Assembly (NCBI RefSeq): GCF_963676685.1
Contig: NC_092344.1
Span: 56,814,830 to 56,878,829 of the forward strand
Origin: Mytilus edulis
Taxonomy: Eukaryota; Mollusca; Bivalvia; Mytilida; Mytilidae
Direction of reading: 5' to 3'
DNA length: 64,000 nucleotides
Both the position numbers and the translations under genes were made by a program. The notes under the pieces are model-generated. The model worked only from the letters and a program-made list of their open reading frames with translations. It had not been told where the DNA came from and did not search any database. Below are positions 45,355 through 57,200 of this stretch, one piece after another; the stretch's first letter is position 1; the number at the start of each line of letters is the position of its first letter.

Positions 45355-46635
45355 ACCAGATGCTCCGCAGGGCGCAGCTTTATACGACCGCATAGGTTGA
45401 ACCATGAACGGTTGGGGCAAGTATGGACACAACATTCAAGCTGGATTCAGCTCTAAATTTGGATTGTGATTAAATAGTTGACACAGCATAGGTTTTGGAC
45501 ACAGAATGAATGTGGTCTAATGAACTTAAAATAATTTTTTTGTCTTTGAGCAATCACTATGCTGTTGAATATTAATCCTCTCAAAAAAATGTTTGAAGAA
45601 ATTTTCTTTTTATTTATGATATCTGAAATGAGAAAAATTAAACCCCCCCCCCCCAAACCATTTTTTTTTCACATCCCCCTTCCCCTTTTTTCAAAACTGA
45701 TCTCAATTCAAATTTCTAATGGAGTTTGCAACAATAACTACTCATTTAAATACATCATAAAATATTAAGATGTAAAAAAACTGCTTGTTATCACTGAATG
45801 GTAAAGATTATTTTAATTTATCAGTTGGTAGTAAAAAGTGAATATACATTGTATATTGTATATAACAAAGATTTAAGTTGATTCTGGACAAAGAAAGATA
45901 ACTCCAATTAAAAAAAATCTTGCTATTGCACAATATTTTGCAATTAGATATTTCTTGCTTACTATTCTGGACAAAGAAAGATAACTCTAATTAAAAAAAA
46001 AATTTGCTATTTCACAATATTGTGCAATTAGATATTTCTTGCCATTGCGCAATACTGTGCAATTGAAAAGACTTGCTATTGCACAATACTTAATATAATA
46101 ATTTTAGATCCTGATTTGGACCAACTTGAAAACTGGGCCCATAATAAAAAATCTAAGTACATTTTTGGATTCAGCATATCAAAGAACCCCAAGATTTCAA
46201 TTTTTGTTAAAATCAGACTAAGTTTAATTTTGGACCCTTTGGACTTTAGTGTAGACCAATTTGAAAACAGGACCAAAAATGAAGAATCTACATACACAGT
46301 TAGATTTGGTATATGAAAGAACCCCATTTATTCAATTTTTGATGAAATCAAACAAAGTTTAATTTTGGACCCCGATTTGGACCAACTTGAAAACTGGGCC
46401 GATAATCAAGAATCTTGGTACATTTTTAGATTCAGCATATCAAAGAACCTATCTGATTCATTTTTTGTCAAAATCAAACTAAGTTTAATTTTGGACCCTT
46501 TGGACCTTAATGTAGACTAATTTGAAAACGGGACCAAAAGTTAAGAATCTACATACACAGTCATGACAGTTAGATTCGGCATATCAAAGAACCCCAATTA
46601 TTCAATTTTGATGAAATCAAACAAAGTTTAATTTT

Positions 46636-46743
46636 AGTTTAAACAATATTTATTCAGATAAATCAACATTAAACATATTATACAATGAAATAATATTAGG
46701 GATTCAGAAACAAGCAATTTGCTTTTACAAATCTGTCTCCCTT
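46636..46743 (-). mobile_element. Short retroposed insert with 11-bp target duplication
   Basis: AGTTTAATTTT occurs at 46625-46635 and again at 46744-46754. The minus strand of the insert ends GAATAAATATTGTTTAAACT, with an AATAAA signal near its 3' end, as in a 5'-truncated retroposed transcript or LINE tail. Confidence 0.7.
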
Positions 46744-47251
46744 AGTTTAATTTTGGACCCTTTGGGCCCCTTATTCTGTTGGGACCAAAACTCCCAAAAT
46801 CAATACCAACCTTCCTTTTATGGTCATAAACCTTGTGTTTAAATTTCATAGATTTCTATTTACTTATACTAACGTTATGGTGCGAAAACCAAGAAAAATG
46901 CTTATTTGGGTCCCTTTTTGGCCCCTTATTCCTAAACTGTTGGGACCTAAACTCCCAAAATCAATACCAACCTTCCTTTTGTAGTCATTAACCTTGTGTT
47001 TAAATTTCATTGATTTCTATTTACTTAAACTAAAGTTATTGTGCGAAAACCAAGAATAATGCTTATTTGGGCCCTTTTTTGGCCCCTAATTCCTAAACTG
47101 TTGAAACCAAAACTCCCAAAATCAATCCCAACCGTTCTTTTGTGGTCATAAACCTTGTGTCAAAATTTCATAGATTTCTATTAACTTAAACTAAAGTTAT
47201 AGTGCGAAAACCAAGAAAATGCTTATTTGGGCCCTTTTTGGCCACTTATTC

Positions 47252-48626
47252 CAGTCTTCACGCTAAGTGGCAGCCCAGGCTGGTAAAATTGCTCTCGGGC
47301 CTGTAAAAATCATATCTACAGGCCAACAGAATCTAACTAAAAAATTTCAGAAATTGAGGTCCGGGCCTGTAGATTTTGCAGTTCATCGTGAAGACTGTTA
47401 GGCCAATTAAAATTAATTGATAGATTTTCATCCCCGCCCGCCCCTCTGAAATCGTCCCGCCCCGAATTTTTTTATTTTATTAAATTTACGATTTCCGGAT
47501 TTCGTTCATTCCCGTTACCGGTAACCGTTAAAATTTCGTTTCATCCTCAAAGCTTCCTGTTTCAAATTTCGGTTTTGTACCTCAAGTAAATCTAACAAAA
47601 AAGATTAAGTCGACCTTTCCGCTGCTCTATGATGACAACATCATCTTCCGAGAGTAAAGATTGATAACGAGAATGACGTGAAATATTGGTGTTAAGAGAA
47701 ACACGCTGTTTCCAAGACTGCAAATCGCGGTATGTCACAAAGTTCTGTGATTAAAAAACTGCGGACTTTTTTATTTATGTAATGACTTTGTCTCAGGAAA
47801 TTTAAACTGTAAATGATACCCAAATCGCAAGATTCGTGGAAACCATTGATACAGAAAACATGACTAGATTATAGATATTGAAATACAAGCACGAACTTGT
47901 CAGATTTATGACCGTTTATTGAATTTAAAAAGTCGACTAACATATGAATTTTATTTATGAAAGCCCTTTGATTTTACCCATGGCTGTCTTTTATGTTGAC
48001 AAACAGCAAATGTTCCAATACACCCAAAAAGAGTCATTAAACAACAACTTTTTTTTATTATTAAGTTCATGTTTACATGATAATTATATTTTCATCTTGC
48101 ATATAAAGTACCAACCCTATTATTTTCAACACTCTCTGAGTTTTCATTTTATTCTGTACTCATAATAATTGTGTTGCATACCAATGCATTTGCTTTATTT
48201 TATGGGAATACAAACCATTAATTAGAAACCCAAATACATTTGGTGTAGGTAGTCTAACTGAAGAGAGTATATCTCACACGTTTTTGTTGTTAAATTTTTA
48301 AAGCCACAATTAGATATATTTATTCAAGGATTTGAAAAATTATGTAAGATTCCTCATACTTTTGTATATAAAAAAGAAGATGTGGTATGATTGCCAATGA
48401 GACAACTATCCACAAAAGACCAAAATGACACAGACATTAACAACTATAGGTTAATATACGGCCTTAACAATACATGATATAAGCTTATTATTACACTTGC
48501 ATATATGAAGAACTCGTCACAAAACATGCAAAAGGGTTTGAAATAAAATTTAAAAAATAAAATCCTCCCACCCGCCCCATTATTTTCAAAAATTTGGATG
48601 AAAATCTACTAATTAATTTTAGTTGG
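47252..48626. mobile_element. Insertion in copy A: CAGTCTTCACG MITE plus longer inverted-end element
   Basis: 47252-47397 has exact ends CAGTCTTCACG and CGTGAAGACTG. Directly after it, GGCCAATTAAAATTAATTGA at ~47401 is inverted at ~48593-48626. CTTATTC flanks the whole insertion on both sides. Inside are CpG-rich DNA, a 73-codon frame (47944-48165) without recognisable motifs, and a GATGTGGTATGATTGCC repeat at 48365-48475. Confidence 0.65.
48365..48475 (+). repeat. GATGTGGTATGATTGCC repeat, 5' part
   Basis: AAAAAGAAGATGTGGTATGA, then TTGCCAATGAGACAACTATC and ACAACTATAGGTTAATATAC. Nested in the 47.3-48.6 kb insertion. Confidence 0.85.
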
Positions 48627-49379
48627 CCTTATTCCTAAAATGTTGGGACCAAAACTCCCAAAATCAATACCAACCTTCCTTTTGTGGTCATAAACCTTGT
48701 GTTAAAATTTCATAGATTTCCATTCACTTTTACTAAAGTTAGAGTGCGAAAACTAAAAGTATTCGGACGACGACGACGCAAACGTGATAGCAATATACGA
48801 CGAAAAAATTTTCAAATTTTGCGGTCGTATAAAAAGTCATCCTATCTCCTTTTATTGAATTCTTAAGATTTCTTTGCTCTTATATAATATTAAGTTATCT
48901 GACTTTTGCAGATGTCTTTACTAATCATTTAAGTGGAATTGCATGGGCAATGAAAATCCCCTTTGTCTGTTTATCTTCAGAACACTGCTCATTTACAAGC
49001 CCCCAAGGAGCAATTTTTGAAGGCCTTGTGCAAATACTTGAGATCTTTGCACAATCAGTTTCTTTGTTGAATTAATGAGATGAAACATTGAAACCCAATT
49101 AAAAAATATGAAAATATGAGCTAACCTGGGAAAAATCATTAAAGCCCTGATTGAATTTTTGTAGGATTGTAAGAAAAATTTACTTCAAGTAAATTTTTGA
49201 GAAAATTAAAGGGAGATTATTTAAACATTATTAATTAACTTATATGTGTATATTTTTTTTTACTTCTTCAAGTAAATAAAAATAACTTGTACAAGTAGTA
49301 CCCCTGACTGATATATGCAAACTTATCCTTGATCACTGATGAAATAAGGTAGAGGCCGGTGTATAGCGACCTAATAAAG

Positions 49380-49455
49380 TAGCTAACGCCTGTGTCATTT
49401 TGTCTCTGGAGTAGTTGTCTCATTGGCAATCATACTACATCTTCTTATTTGAACA
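49380..49455 (-). repeat. GATGTGGTATGATTGCC repeat fragment
   Basis: The reverse complement reads AAGAAGATGTAGTATGATTG and CCAATGAGACAACTAC. Confidence 0.75.
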
Positions 49456-49551
49456 ATGTACATGTAAAACACTTAACTTGAAAGGATCCTATTTACCAAA
49501 TATAGTTTTCATACATGTATAACTCATCTTCGCAAGTGAAACAAATAAGAA

Positions 49552-51641
49552 ACCAGGTGCTCCACAGGGCGCAGCTTTATACGACCGCAGAGGTCGAACC
49601 CTGAACAGTTGGGGCAAGTATGGACAAAACATTCAAGCATGATACAGCTCTGAATTTGGATTGTGATCAAATTTTTGACATTACATGGATTTTTTTTACA
49701 CAAAACAAATGCCAAGATTTTACAAATCAATTAAAGATTTCTTCTTCAAACTTTTTAAATCTAAAATTAAATAGTTGACACAGCATAGGTTTCTGACACA
49801 GAATGAATGTGGTCTAATGAACTTAAAATAATTTTTTTTGCCTTTGAGCAAATCACTATGCTGTTGAATATTAATCCTCTCAAAAAAATGTTTGAAGAAA
49901 TTTTCTTTTTATTTATGAAATCTGAAATGAGAAAAATTTAAACCCCCCCCCCCCTTTTTTTTCACATCCCCGTTTCCCTTTTTCAAAACTGATATCAATT
50001 CAAATTTCTAATGGAGTTTGCAACAATAACTACTCATTTAAATACATCATAAAATATTAAGATGTAAAAAAACTGCTTGTTATCACTGAATGGTAAAGAT
50101 TATTTAAATTTATCAGTTGGTAGTAAAAAGTGTATATACATTGTATATTGTATATAACAAAGATTTAAGTTGATTCTGGACAAAGAAAGATAACTCCAAT
50201 TAAAAAAAATTCTTGCTATTGCACAAATAGGATATTTCTTGCTTACTATTCTGGACAAAGAAAGATAACTCTAATTAAAAAAAAATTTGCTATTTCACAA
50301 TATTGTTCAATTAGATATTTCTTGCCATTGCACAATACTGTGCAATTGAAAAGACTTGCTATTGCACAATACTTAATATAATAATTTTAGATCCTGATTT
50401 GGACCAACTTGAAAACTGGGCCCATAATCAAAAATCTAAGTACATGTTTAGATTCAGCATATCAAAGAGGCCCAAGAATTCAATTTTTGTTAAAATCAAA
50501 CTTAGTTTAATTTTGGACCCTTTGGACTTTAATGTAGAATTTGAAATTTGAAAACAGGACCAAAAATGAAGAATCTACATACACAGTTAGATTTGGCATA
50601 CCAAAGAACCCCAAGGATTCAATTTTTGATGAAATCAAACAAAGTTTAATTTTGGACCCTTTGGACCTTAATGTAGACCAATTTGAAAACTGGACCAAAA
50701 AAACTTCAATAATCAAGAATCTAAGTACATTTTTAGATTCAACATATCAAAGAACCCAACCGATTCATTTTTTGTCAAAATCAAACTAAGTTTAATTTTG
50801 GACCCTTTGGACCTTAATGTAGACCAATTTGAAAACGGGACCAAAAGTTGAGAATCTACATATACAGTTAGATTCGGCATATCAAAGAACCCCAATTATT
50901 CAATTTTGATGAAATCAAACAAAGTTTAATTTTGGACCCTTTGGGCCCCTTATTCTGTTGGGACCAAAACTCCCAAAATCAATACCAACCTTCCTTTTAT
51001 GGTCATAAGCCTTGTGTTTAAATTTCATAGATTTGTATTTACTTATACTAACATTATAGTGCGAAAACCAAGAAAAATGCTTATTTGGGTCCCTTTTTGG
51101 CCCCTAATTCCTAATCTGTTGGGTCCTAAACTCCCAAAATCAATACCAACCTTCCTTTTGTGGTCATAAACATTGTGTTTAAATTTCATAGATTTCCATT
51201 TACTTAACCTAAGGTTATTGTGCAAAAACCAAGAAAAATGCTTATTTGGGCCCTTTATTGGCCCCTTATTCCTAAACTATTGAAACCAAAACTCCCAAAA
51301 TCAATCCCAATCTTTCTTTTGTGGTCATAAACCTTGTGTCAAAATTTCATAGATTTCTATTAACTTAAACTAAAGTTATGGTGCGAAAACCAAGAAAATG
51401 CTTATTTGGGCCCTTTCTGGCCCCTTATTCCTAAAATGTTGGGACCAAAACTCCCAAAATCAATACCAACCTTCCTTTTATGGTCATAAACCTTGTGTTA
51501 AAATTTCATAGATTTCTATTCACTTTTACTAAAGTTAGAGTGCGAAAACTAAAAGTATTCGGACGCCGGACGACGACGACGCCGACGCCAACGTGATAGC
51601 AATATACGACGAAATTTTTTTCAAAATTTGCGGTCGTATAA
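49552..51641 (+). mobile_element. TATACGACC-family tandem-core element, copy B, uninterrupted
   Basis: ACCAGGTGCTCCACAGGGCG through GCGGTCGTATA, about 2.1 kb. It carries the same order of parts as copy A without the large insertions and so serves as the empty-site reference. The microsatellite near its end reads GGACGCCGGACGACGACGAC. Confidence 0.88.
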
Positions 51642-52490
51642 CAACTATTCCTGAAGAACAATTAAGCACAATTATTACTATTGGTTCTTATAAATTTGTT
51701 GCCAGTAAATTTTGAAGAGTTTTCATAGGCTTGTACATGTAGCTAAAAGATATTAGATTAGAGATGATTTTAAAACAAGAATACACTGAAAATAAAATAC
51801 TGTATACTCAGAAATTACAGCAAGGCTTTTATTAATGCAATTCATCTGAATGTGCATCTGAATGCAGATTCTTCTGAAAATGCAATAATTAATTTCGCAT
51901 TTTTGTCCATTTTTAAAATATCTCAATAATAAATGAACCCAATAATTTCTGAACGCAGTTACCAACAACAACAGTTAACTATATAACCCCAATTCTAGTT
52001 TTCACGATTATACATTAGTAACTTTTCTCAGTTAATCTATTGTGTGGGTTGCACCAAGTACAAACATTGTACATGACATGTATGTAATAATATTAAACAT
52101 GTACTTATTTTCAAACATGTATCTCTTTTGACTACAACATATACATGTAAATTTAGAAGCCACTTTACCTCACAGGTACAAAATGTATCCAATCCATAAC
52201 ATATGTTTTCATCTGGACTGAAAGATCTGAAATATTGCGTAAACATCATGAGTATAATGTAAGTACGAAATACAACTTTGACACATCCAAATATTGAAAC
52301 CTAACTTGTATGCATTTAGAGTAGTAAGCACATGTAAAATGACACATTTTCTGCAGCTCTATAACCATGATAAAATAAAACATATGTATGTGTCATAAAT
52401 GACTGCAGTTTTCAGTGTATATGTTGGCAACAATTATAATTTTAATTTTGGTCTGTAATGATACATGTACTTATCAAATGGGTTTTTAAC
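51642..52490. other. AT-rich stretch, no clear gene
   Basis: Only a possible small exon at 52169-52212 (minus) is noted, with an ambiguous acceptor. Confidence 0.4.
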
Positions 52491-52725
52491 CTGTGTATTC
52501 ATGCATGGTATTGTACATTTCAAATCTTCCATGTAGAGCTGACCAAATATATTCCGACATTCATTCCTTAATCTTATGTAATCAAACAGCTAAAAAATGA
52601 GAATGTATATGTACACTGTAACATCATACAATATCTGCATTCATTACCTTACACTTAACTGATGCACTGGAACCTACTGTTGGCCGATGGCCTAAGGTCC
52701 TGGCATCAACACGTGTTTCCTTCAT
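52491..52725 (-). CDS. Two unidentified in-frame exon-like blocks
   Basis: Two blocks on the minus strand are bordered by splice-like sites and open in one consistent phase: 52648-52725 (26 codons, AG before an ATG, donor gtaatg) and 52491-52589 (33 codons, acceptor TTTTTTAG, donor gttaaa). Both lengths are multiples of three. The predicted peptide begins MKETRVDARTLGHRPTVGSS and continues with LFDYIRLRNECRNIFGQLYM; I do not recognise it. A possible third exon at 52169-52212 uses an acceptor 5 bases inside the first AG, because the first AG would give an immediate stop. The blocks lie downstream of HEXIM on the same strand. They could be part of an unrelated gene with HEXIM in an intron, a read-through isoform, or chance. 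Transcript evidence would decide. Confidence 0.3.
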
Positions 52726-52922
52726 CTGAAAAATAAAACTAAACTCAATTAGATAAAAACAACAAAAAAATTCTTAAAATAGCACATTTTAATATTTTAC
52801 TTTACTTGTAGTCAAACATTTATACAATTAAAATGTCTTTAAAAAGTTTCTTTAGTTAAAAGAATAAATTACTGTACATGAAAAGGATGAACATGATGAA
52901 GTTGAACACAATCCATTCGTAT

Positions 52923-53723
52923 TTACAAGTCACTTTGTTGCGGACATAACACAGCTTTCAATGTTTCATTTTCGATCTGTAACTTTTTGTTTTCATTTTG
53001 GAGGTTTCGGATATTTCGCTTCATAGATAAATTTGGACTTTTATCTTGTAATTCAACATTATCTAAATTCTTTGATAATTGTTCTGCTCGATCTTCCATT
53101 TTACAAATTGCTACGATAAGGTCATCTTTGGTTAATTTTGAAAGTTCTTCAGTACGTGATGAATTGTATGTGAATTCAAAATCATTTTTAATGAAATCTA
53201 ATGTTTTTGCACAATCTAAATTCTCATTTTCAATATCCTCATCACAAAATTCTACATTATCTGAACTACCAAGTCTTGAAAAATAATCAGGAGAAACTGA
53301 CCAACCATCATCGACTCTCTGATCGAAATTTGTCTCTGGGGATTCATAACTAAGATACCCGTATGCGTTTTCTAAATGATCGTCCATAATAAAGGATGTG
53401 TAATTGCGTGGAGCTTTGGGACTGTATCTTGGCCTCAGAAGTCTTCCGGTTCTTTTTCTTCCAGACTTCCTAGTCATTTTTTCATGAATATAATCACATT
53501 CTTCCATCAAAGTTGAGCACTGATTACACGAGTCTATCTCATTTTCCTGACAACACCCACCATTTTCTAGTCTCGACACGTTTCTGTTTTTCTTTTTACC
53601 GCGCCTGGTTTTCCTACGACAGATGGTCTCACAAACTTGTGTTTCTGAAAATTCCTGTTGTGAAATATTAGTTATATCCATTTTAGTTTCTTCAATATTA
53701 TCATATGATAAACACGGATGCAT
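52923..53723 (-). CDS. HEXIM1: HEXIM-family P-TEFb inhibitor, single exon, 266 aa
   Basis: HEXIM proteins bind 7SK snRNA (or other RNA) through an arginine/lysine-rich motif and then inhibit CDK9-cyclin T (P-TEFb), controlling release of paused RNA polymerase II. The uninterrupted frame shows the family order. A basic stretch rich in R/K lies at residues 36-47, and a second at 85-99. The signature APRNYTSFIMDDH at 104-116 matches human APYNTTQFLMDDH. An acidic segment follows at ~155-166, then the cyclin-T-binding stretch (FIKNDFEFTY, EELSKLTKDDLI), and a C-terminal coiled coil from ~212 to 262. It is shorter than human HEXIM1 (359) and close to HEXIM2 (286). Vertebrate HEXIM1 is also intronless. 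The oddity is the inhibitory PYNT motif, which here reads PRNYT. Met15 is a possible alternative start. The symbol denotes the family, since a mollusc gene need not be one-to-one with HEXIM1. It diverges from the IFRD gene 528 bp away. Confidence 0.9.
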   Translation of the reverse strand: MHPCLSYDNIEETKMDITNISQQEFSETQVCETICRRKTRRGKKKNRNVSRLENGGCCQENEIDSCNQCSTLMEECDYIHEKMTRKSGRKRTGRLLRPRYSPKAPRNYTSFIMDDHLENAYGYLSYESPETNFDQRVDDGWSVSPDYFSRLGSSDNVEFCDEDIENENLDCAKTLDFIKNDFEFTYNSSRTEELSKLTKDDLIVAICKMEDRAEQLSKNLDNVELQDKSPNLSMKRNIRNLQNENKKLQIENETLKAVLCPQQSDL

Positions 53724-54250
53724 ATTTTTCTTTACAAATTTTTACACAGCAGCACTGGCAATCAAAATATTTATGACACAAACGTTGCGAAGACGACTAT
53801 TTAAGGAAAGGTGTCACGTGAACAATCGTTTCGGAAACGAAAAAAACGTCATGAAACAATTTGAGTCGGAATAACGTTTTAAATAATGAATAACTAAAGA
53901 AGATTTTTCAAGCATCAATATGACAAATATACAATAATCATTTTGAAAATTTTTATTTGCTTTAAGAACCAAAAAATAATTTCTTACTGAATCATTTTAA
54001 GTAATAAAAATTTTAACATGATTCCATTTCCATCGATTAATCCAGAAAAAACGAGATTTTCAATCTATTTTTAGAATGTGACAGTCTGAAACTTCGTGAT
54101 TACGTTGACCATGCTGTCTGAGGATAACGTCTTATCTCTTCGAATTACTCTGTTTTATCAAGGAATTTATCTTCAAGATCTTAGTATACGAAAGAGAACA
54201 GTTTTAGGGACTAGAAAACATTTTAATTTTATAAGAGACTTAAAATAATA
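53724..54250. promoter_or_regulatory. Divergent intergenic region HEXIM / IFRD with E-box
   Basis: The 527 bases between the HEXIM and IFRD start codons must carry both promoters. GTCACGTGAA at 53813-53822, about 90 bp upstream of the HEXIM start, contains a palindromic E-box (TCACGTGA) and differs by one base from the GTCACGTGAC consensus bound by TFEB/MITF-type factors. No other element is clear. Confidence 0.4.
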
Positions 54251-57200
54251 ATGCCTAAAGGAGGAAAGAAAAAAGGTAAATTCACCGGTGGACATTTCTG
54301 TTGTCTATATAATTTACGGTGAAGGATGTGGATATATATTTTACCAAACACAGTGAAACGTTTTATGTGTAATGAACAGATGGAATTATACTTAGAAAAA
54401 AATCTTAAATGAAACTATAAATTCAATATTGGAAGAAAAATATTTCATTCTGTTGCGCAAGTTTTACCGCCATATGTTTTGCGTTCTGACAAATAAACAA
54501 CCTTGACCATGTTTACATGGTATCAAAAACCTATGCAGTTGATAGACACTAAATATGGGTTTTATTTAATTTTACAGTGTAAACTTATTCAATGACACCT
54601 TCCCTGTTGTATATTATATTCTTTATATTTATAGCCCCAGCCCCCTTCTATCTTGTGTAAGTTATATAAAGTTGCATGTCTCATACATGTATGTATTTTC
54701 CTGCACATGTACATTTCTGATGTCAAAATTATTATTCCAATATAAATGTGGGTCTCATTGGGGTCTAAGCGTGACGTGGGATTGCCTATTTTTTGTAAGC
54801 GTGAAACGTGAACGTCAAATTATTGTGTCAGGAAAACGGGAAATGAGGTCTAGCGGGACCCGGAAAATGAGGTCTAGCGGGACCCGGAAAATGACAAAAA
54901 AATGAGAATTGCTTACGTGCATAGTGTAAGCGGGATACGGGAATCTGACAAAACAGTAAGCGGGATCCGGGATCAGAACCCCCCAATGAGACCCCCATAA
55001 ATGAGGGGGGGTGGGGACAATACCTTTTTGTGACTGTTATTTGAGATCAAATTAAGCTATTAACTGTTTCAACCCACTTTGTTAACTGTTATCAGCATTT
55101 TTGCATTTTATGTTTCGAACTGTTTTTGCCAAAATCGAGGTGTTGTTAACATTATTATTGCCCCCCTCTTAAATCACCCTAGTCAATTACAGTCTTAGGG
55201 GGGGTAGTGGTCCTGCCCAGCTATTTTGTGGGGCAAATTTTATTTTTTAGGGAATCGCTAGAACTTCTTGAGCAGTCAGTGTGCCCCTATTTAAAAATTT
55301 CTAGACTAGCCACTGAATTCTTCTGATTTATTGAATCAACAGGTGTAAATCTTTCACAAAAAAGGGAACTCAAATTGGGCTATATAATATATAGTATAAA
55401 CTACCGATTTGAGGTTGAAGCCAAATTAACTTATGACAGGTACATGTAATGTGAGATTTGTGTTTGCCTATTATAAATAGTTTATGTTTTAAATCTGTTG
55501 CAATTGATATGAATTGCAGCTATTTCATAATGCAAGCATGCTTTATGAAGCTGATTGAAAATGATCTAAACAGTGTATCAATCTGAATTTTAATATTATT
55601 GTATTGTTTTGCAGGAGGGAAGAAGGTTTTGGCATCACTACCTCCCAGTGATGAAGAGTATGATACTGGAGATAATTGGAGTACTGCTAGTGTCCTGTCG
55701 GATGATATAGGCAGTATATCTGAGGATGGTATGTATAAGACTGGTCAAAGATATAGTTCAGTTTAGAGTTTAATTATGTCTTGGGGTCCATACATGCAGC
55801 AAGGATCACACAGTACTTTACCAATGACACAAAATTTTATTGGACATTCATTGAATTTTAAATGATTAGAAACAGCCTCTACTGTATTGTCATGATCATA
55901 GATATAGGAAGATGTGGTGTGAGTGCCAATGAGACAACTCTCCATACAAATAACAATTTAAAAAGTAAACCATTATAGACTGAATAGAAGTGGGGAAAAA
56001 CTAGTCTTCCTTAATCAAGTTTATAAAGTTTCATTTTTTGGTGGATTAAATTTCTGACTATTATTAACAATGATCATTTTTATGCTACTAACCAAATGGT
56101 TAATTAGTTAATTGGAAGGAAAGAAAGATAGAATCAAGTGTTTGAATAAGAGTTTTTTCAAGATGTAGATATTTTCCTTTACTTGAAGTTGAACACAAAT
56201 GTATGTTATTTTTATACAAGATTAATAAAGAAGTGTTAAAATTGACTAAAATGTTTTGTTGAAGCTTTGAAGTAAGGTATTTTGTTTATTATAGGAGAGA
56301 ATGGAGCTGATGATACTACTGTAGTAGAAAATTTTGAAGATAAATTGAAAGACTGCATTGAAGGAATATCACAAAAAAGGTAACCATGGCAACCTGGTAA
56401 CATAAGCGTCTTGACACTAACTACATACAAAATAGAATGGGAGTCTATTAAAACAGTGTGTTTTATATAAACAAAAATAAGATGTGGTATGATTGCCAAT
56501 GAGACAACTCTCCACAAGAGACTTAAATGACACAGAAATTAACAACTATAGGTCATGTCTGTAAAACCAACAAATCTAAATGAAGGTTTAAAGGACCTAC
56601 TTATGACAAATACTCTTTTTATACGACCGCAAAATTTGAAAAATTTTTCGTCGTATATTGCTATCACGTTGGCGTCGTCGTCTGCGTCGTCGTCGTCGTC
56701 CGAATACTTTTAGTTTTCGCACTCTAACTTTAGTAAAAGTGAATGGAAATCTATGAAATTTTAACACAAGGTTTATGACCACAAAAGGAAGGTTGGTATT
56801 GATTTTGGGAGTTTTGGTCCCAACATTTTAGAAATTAGGGGCCAAAAAGGGCCCAAATTAGCATTTTCTTGGTTTTCGCACTATAACTTTAGTTTAAGTT
56901 AATAGAAATCTATGAAATTTTGACACAAGGTTTATGACCACAAAAGAACGGTTGGGATTGATTTTGGGAGTTTTGGTTTCAACAGTTTAGGAATTAGGGG
57001 CCAAAAAAGGGCCCAAATAAGCATTATTCTTGGTTTTCGCACAATAACTTTAGTTTAAGTAAATAGAAATCTATGAAATTTAAACACAAGGTTTATGACC
57101 ATAAAAGGAAGGTTGGTATTGATTTTGGGAGTTTTGGTCCCAACAGAATAAGGGGCCCAAAGGGTTCAAAATTAAACTTTGTTTGATTTCATCAAAATTG

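Larger units (their letters stand above)
45355..48835 (+). mobile_element. TATACGACC-family tandem-core element, copy A, with insertions
   Basis: Starts ACCAGATGCTCCGCAGGGCG, GCTTTATACGACCGCATAGG. It then has two kinds of core repeat: one with TTTAATTTTGGACCCTTTGG, another of ~158 bp with GGGACCAAAACTCCCAAAAT. Near the end are GGACGACGACGACGC and ATACGACG...GCGGTCGTATAAAAA. It is interrupted by a 108-bp retroposed piece (46636) and a ~1.4-kb insertion (47252-48626). Confidence 0.85.

Noticed and set aside
46040..46090. C/EBP-like TTGCGCAAT sites
   Set aside because: They belong to a degenerate TTGCACAAT-type repeat within the TATACGACC element, with no reason to infer regulation.
48900..49075. 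Plus-strand open stretch after TTTTGCAG, reading ADVFTNHLSGIAWAMKIPFV
   Set aside because: About 55 codons are open to a stop, but there is no matching upstream or downstream exon, no recognised family and no donor needed. Too weak to annotate.
52987..53286. 99-aa plus-strand frame
   Set aside because: Antisense shadow of the HEXIM coding exon.
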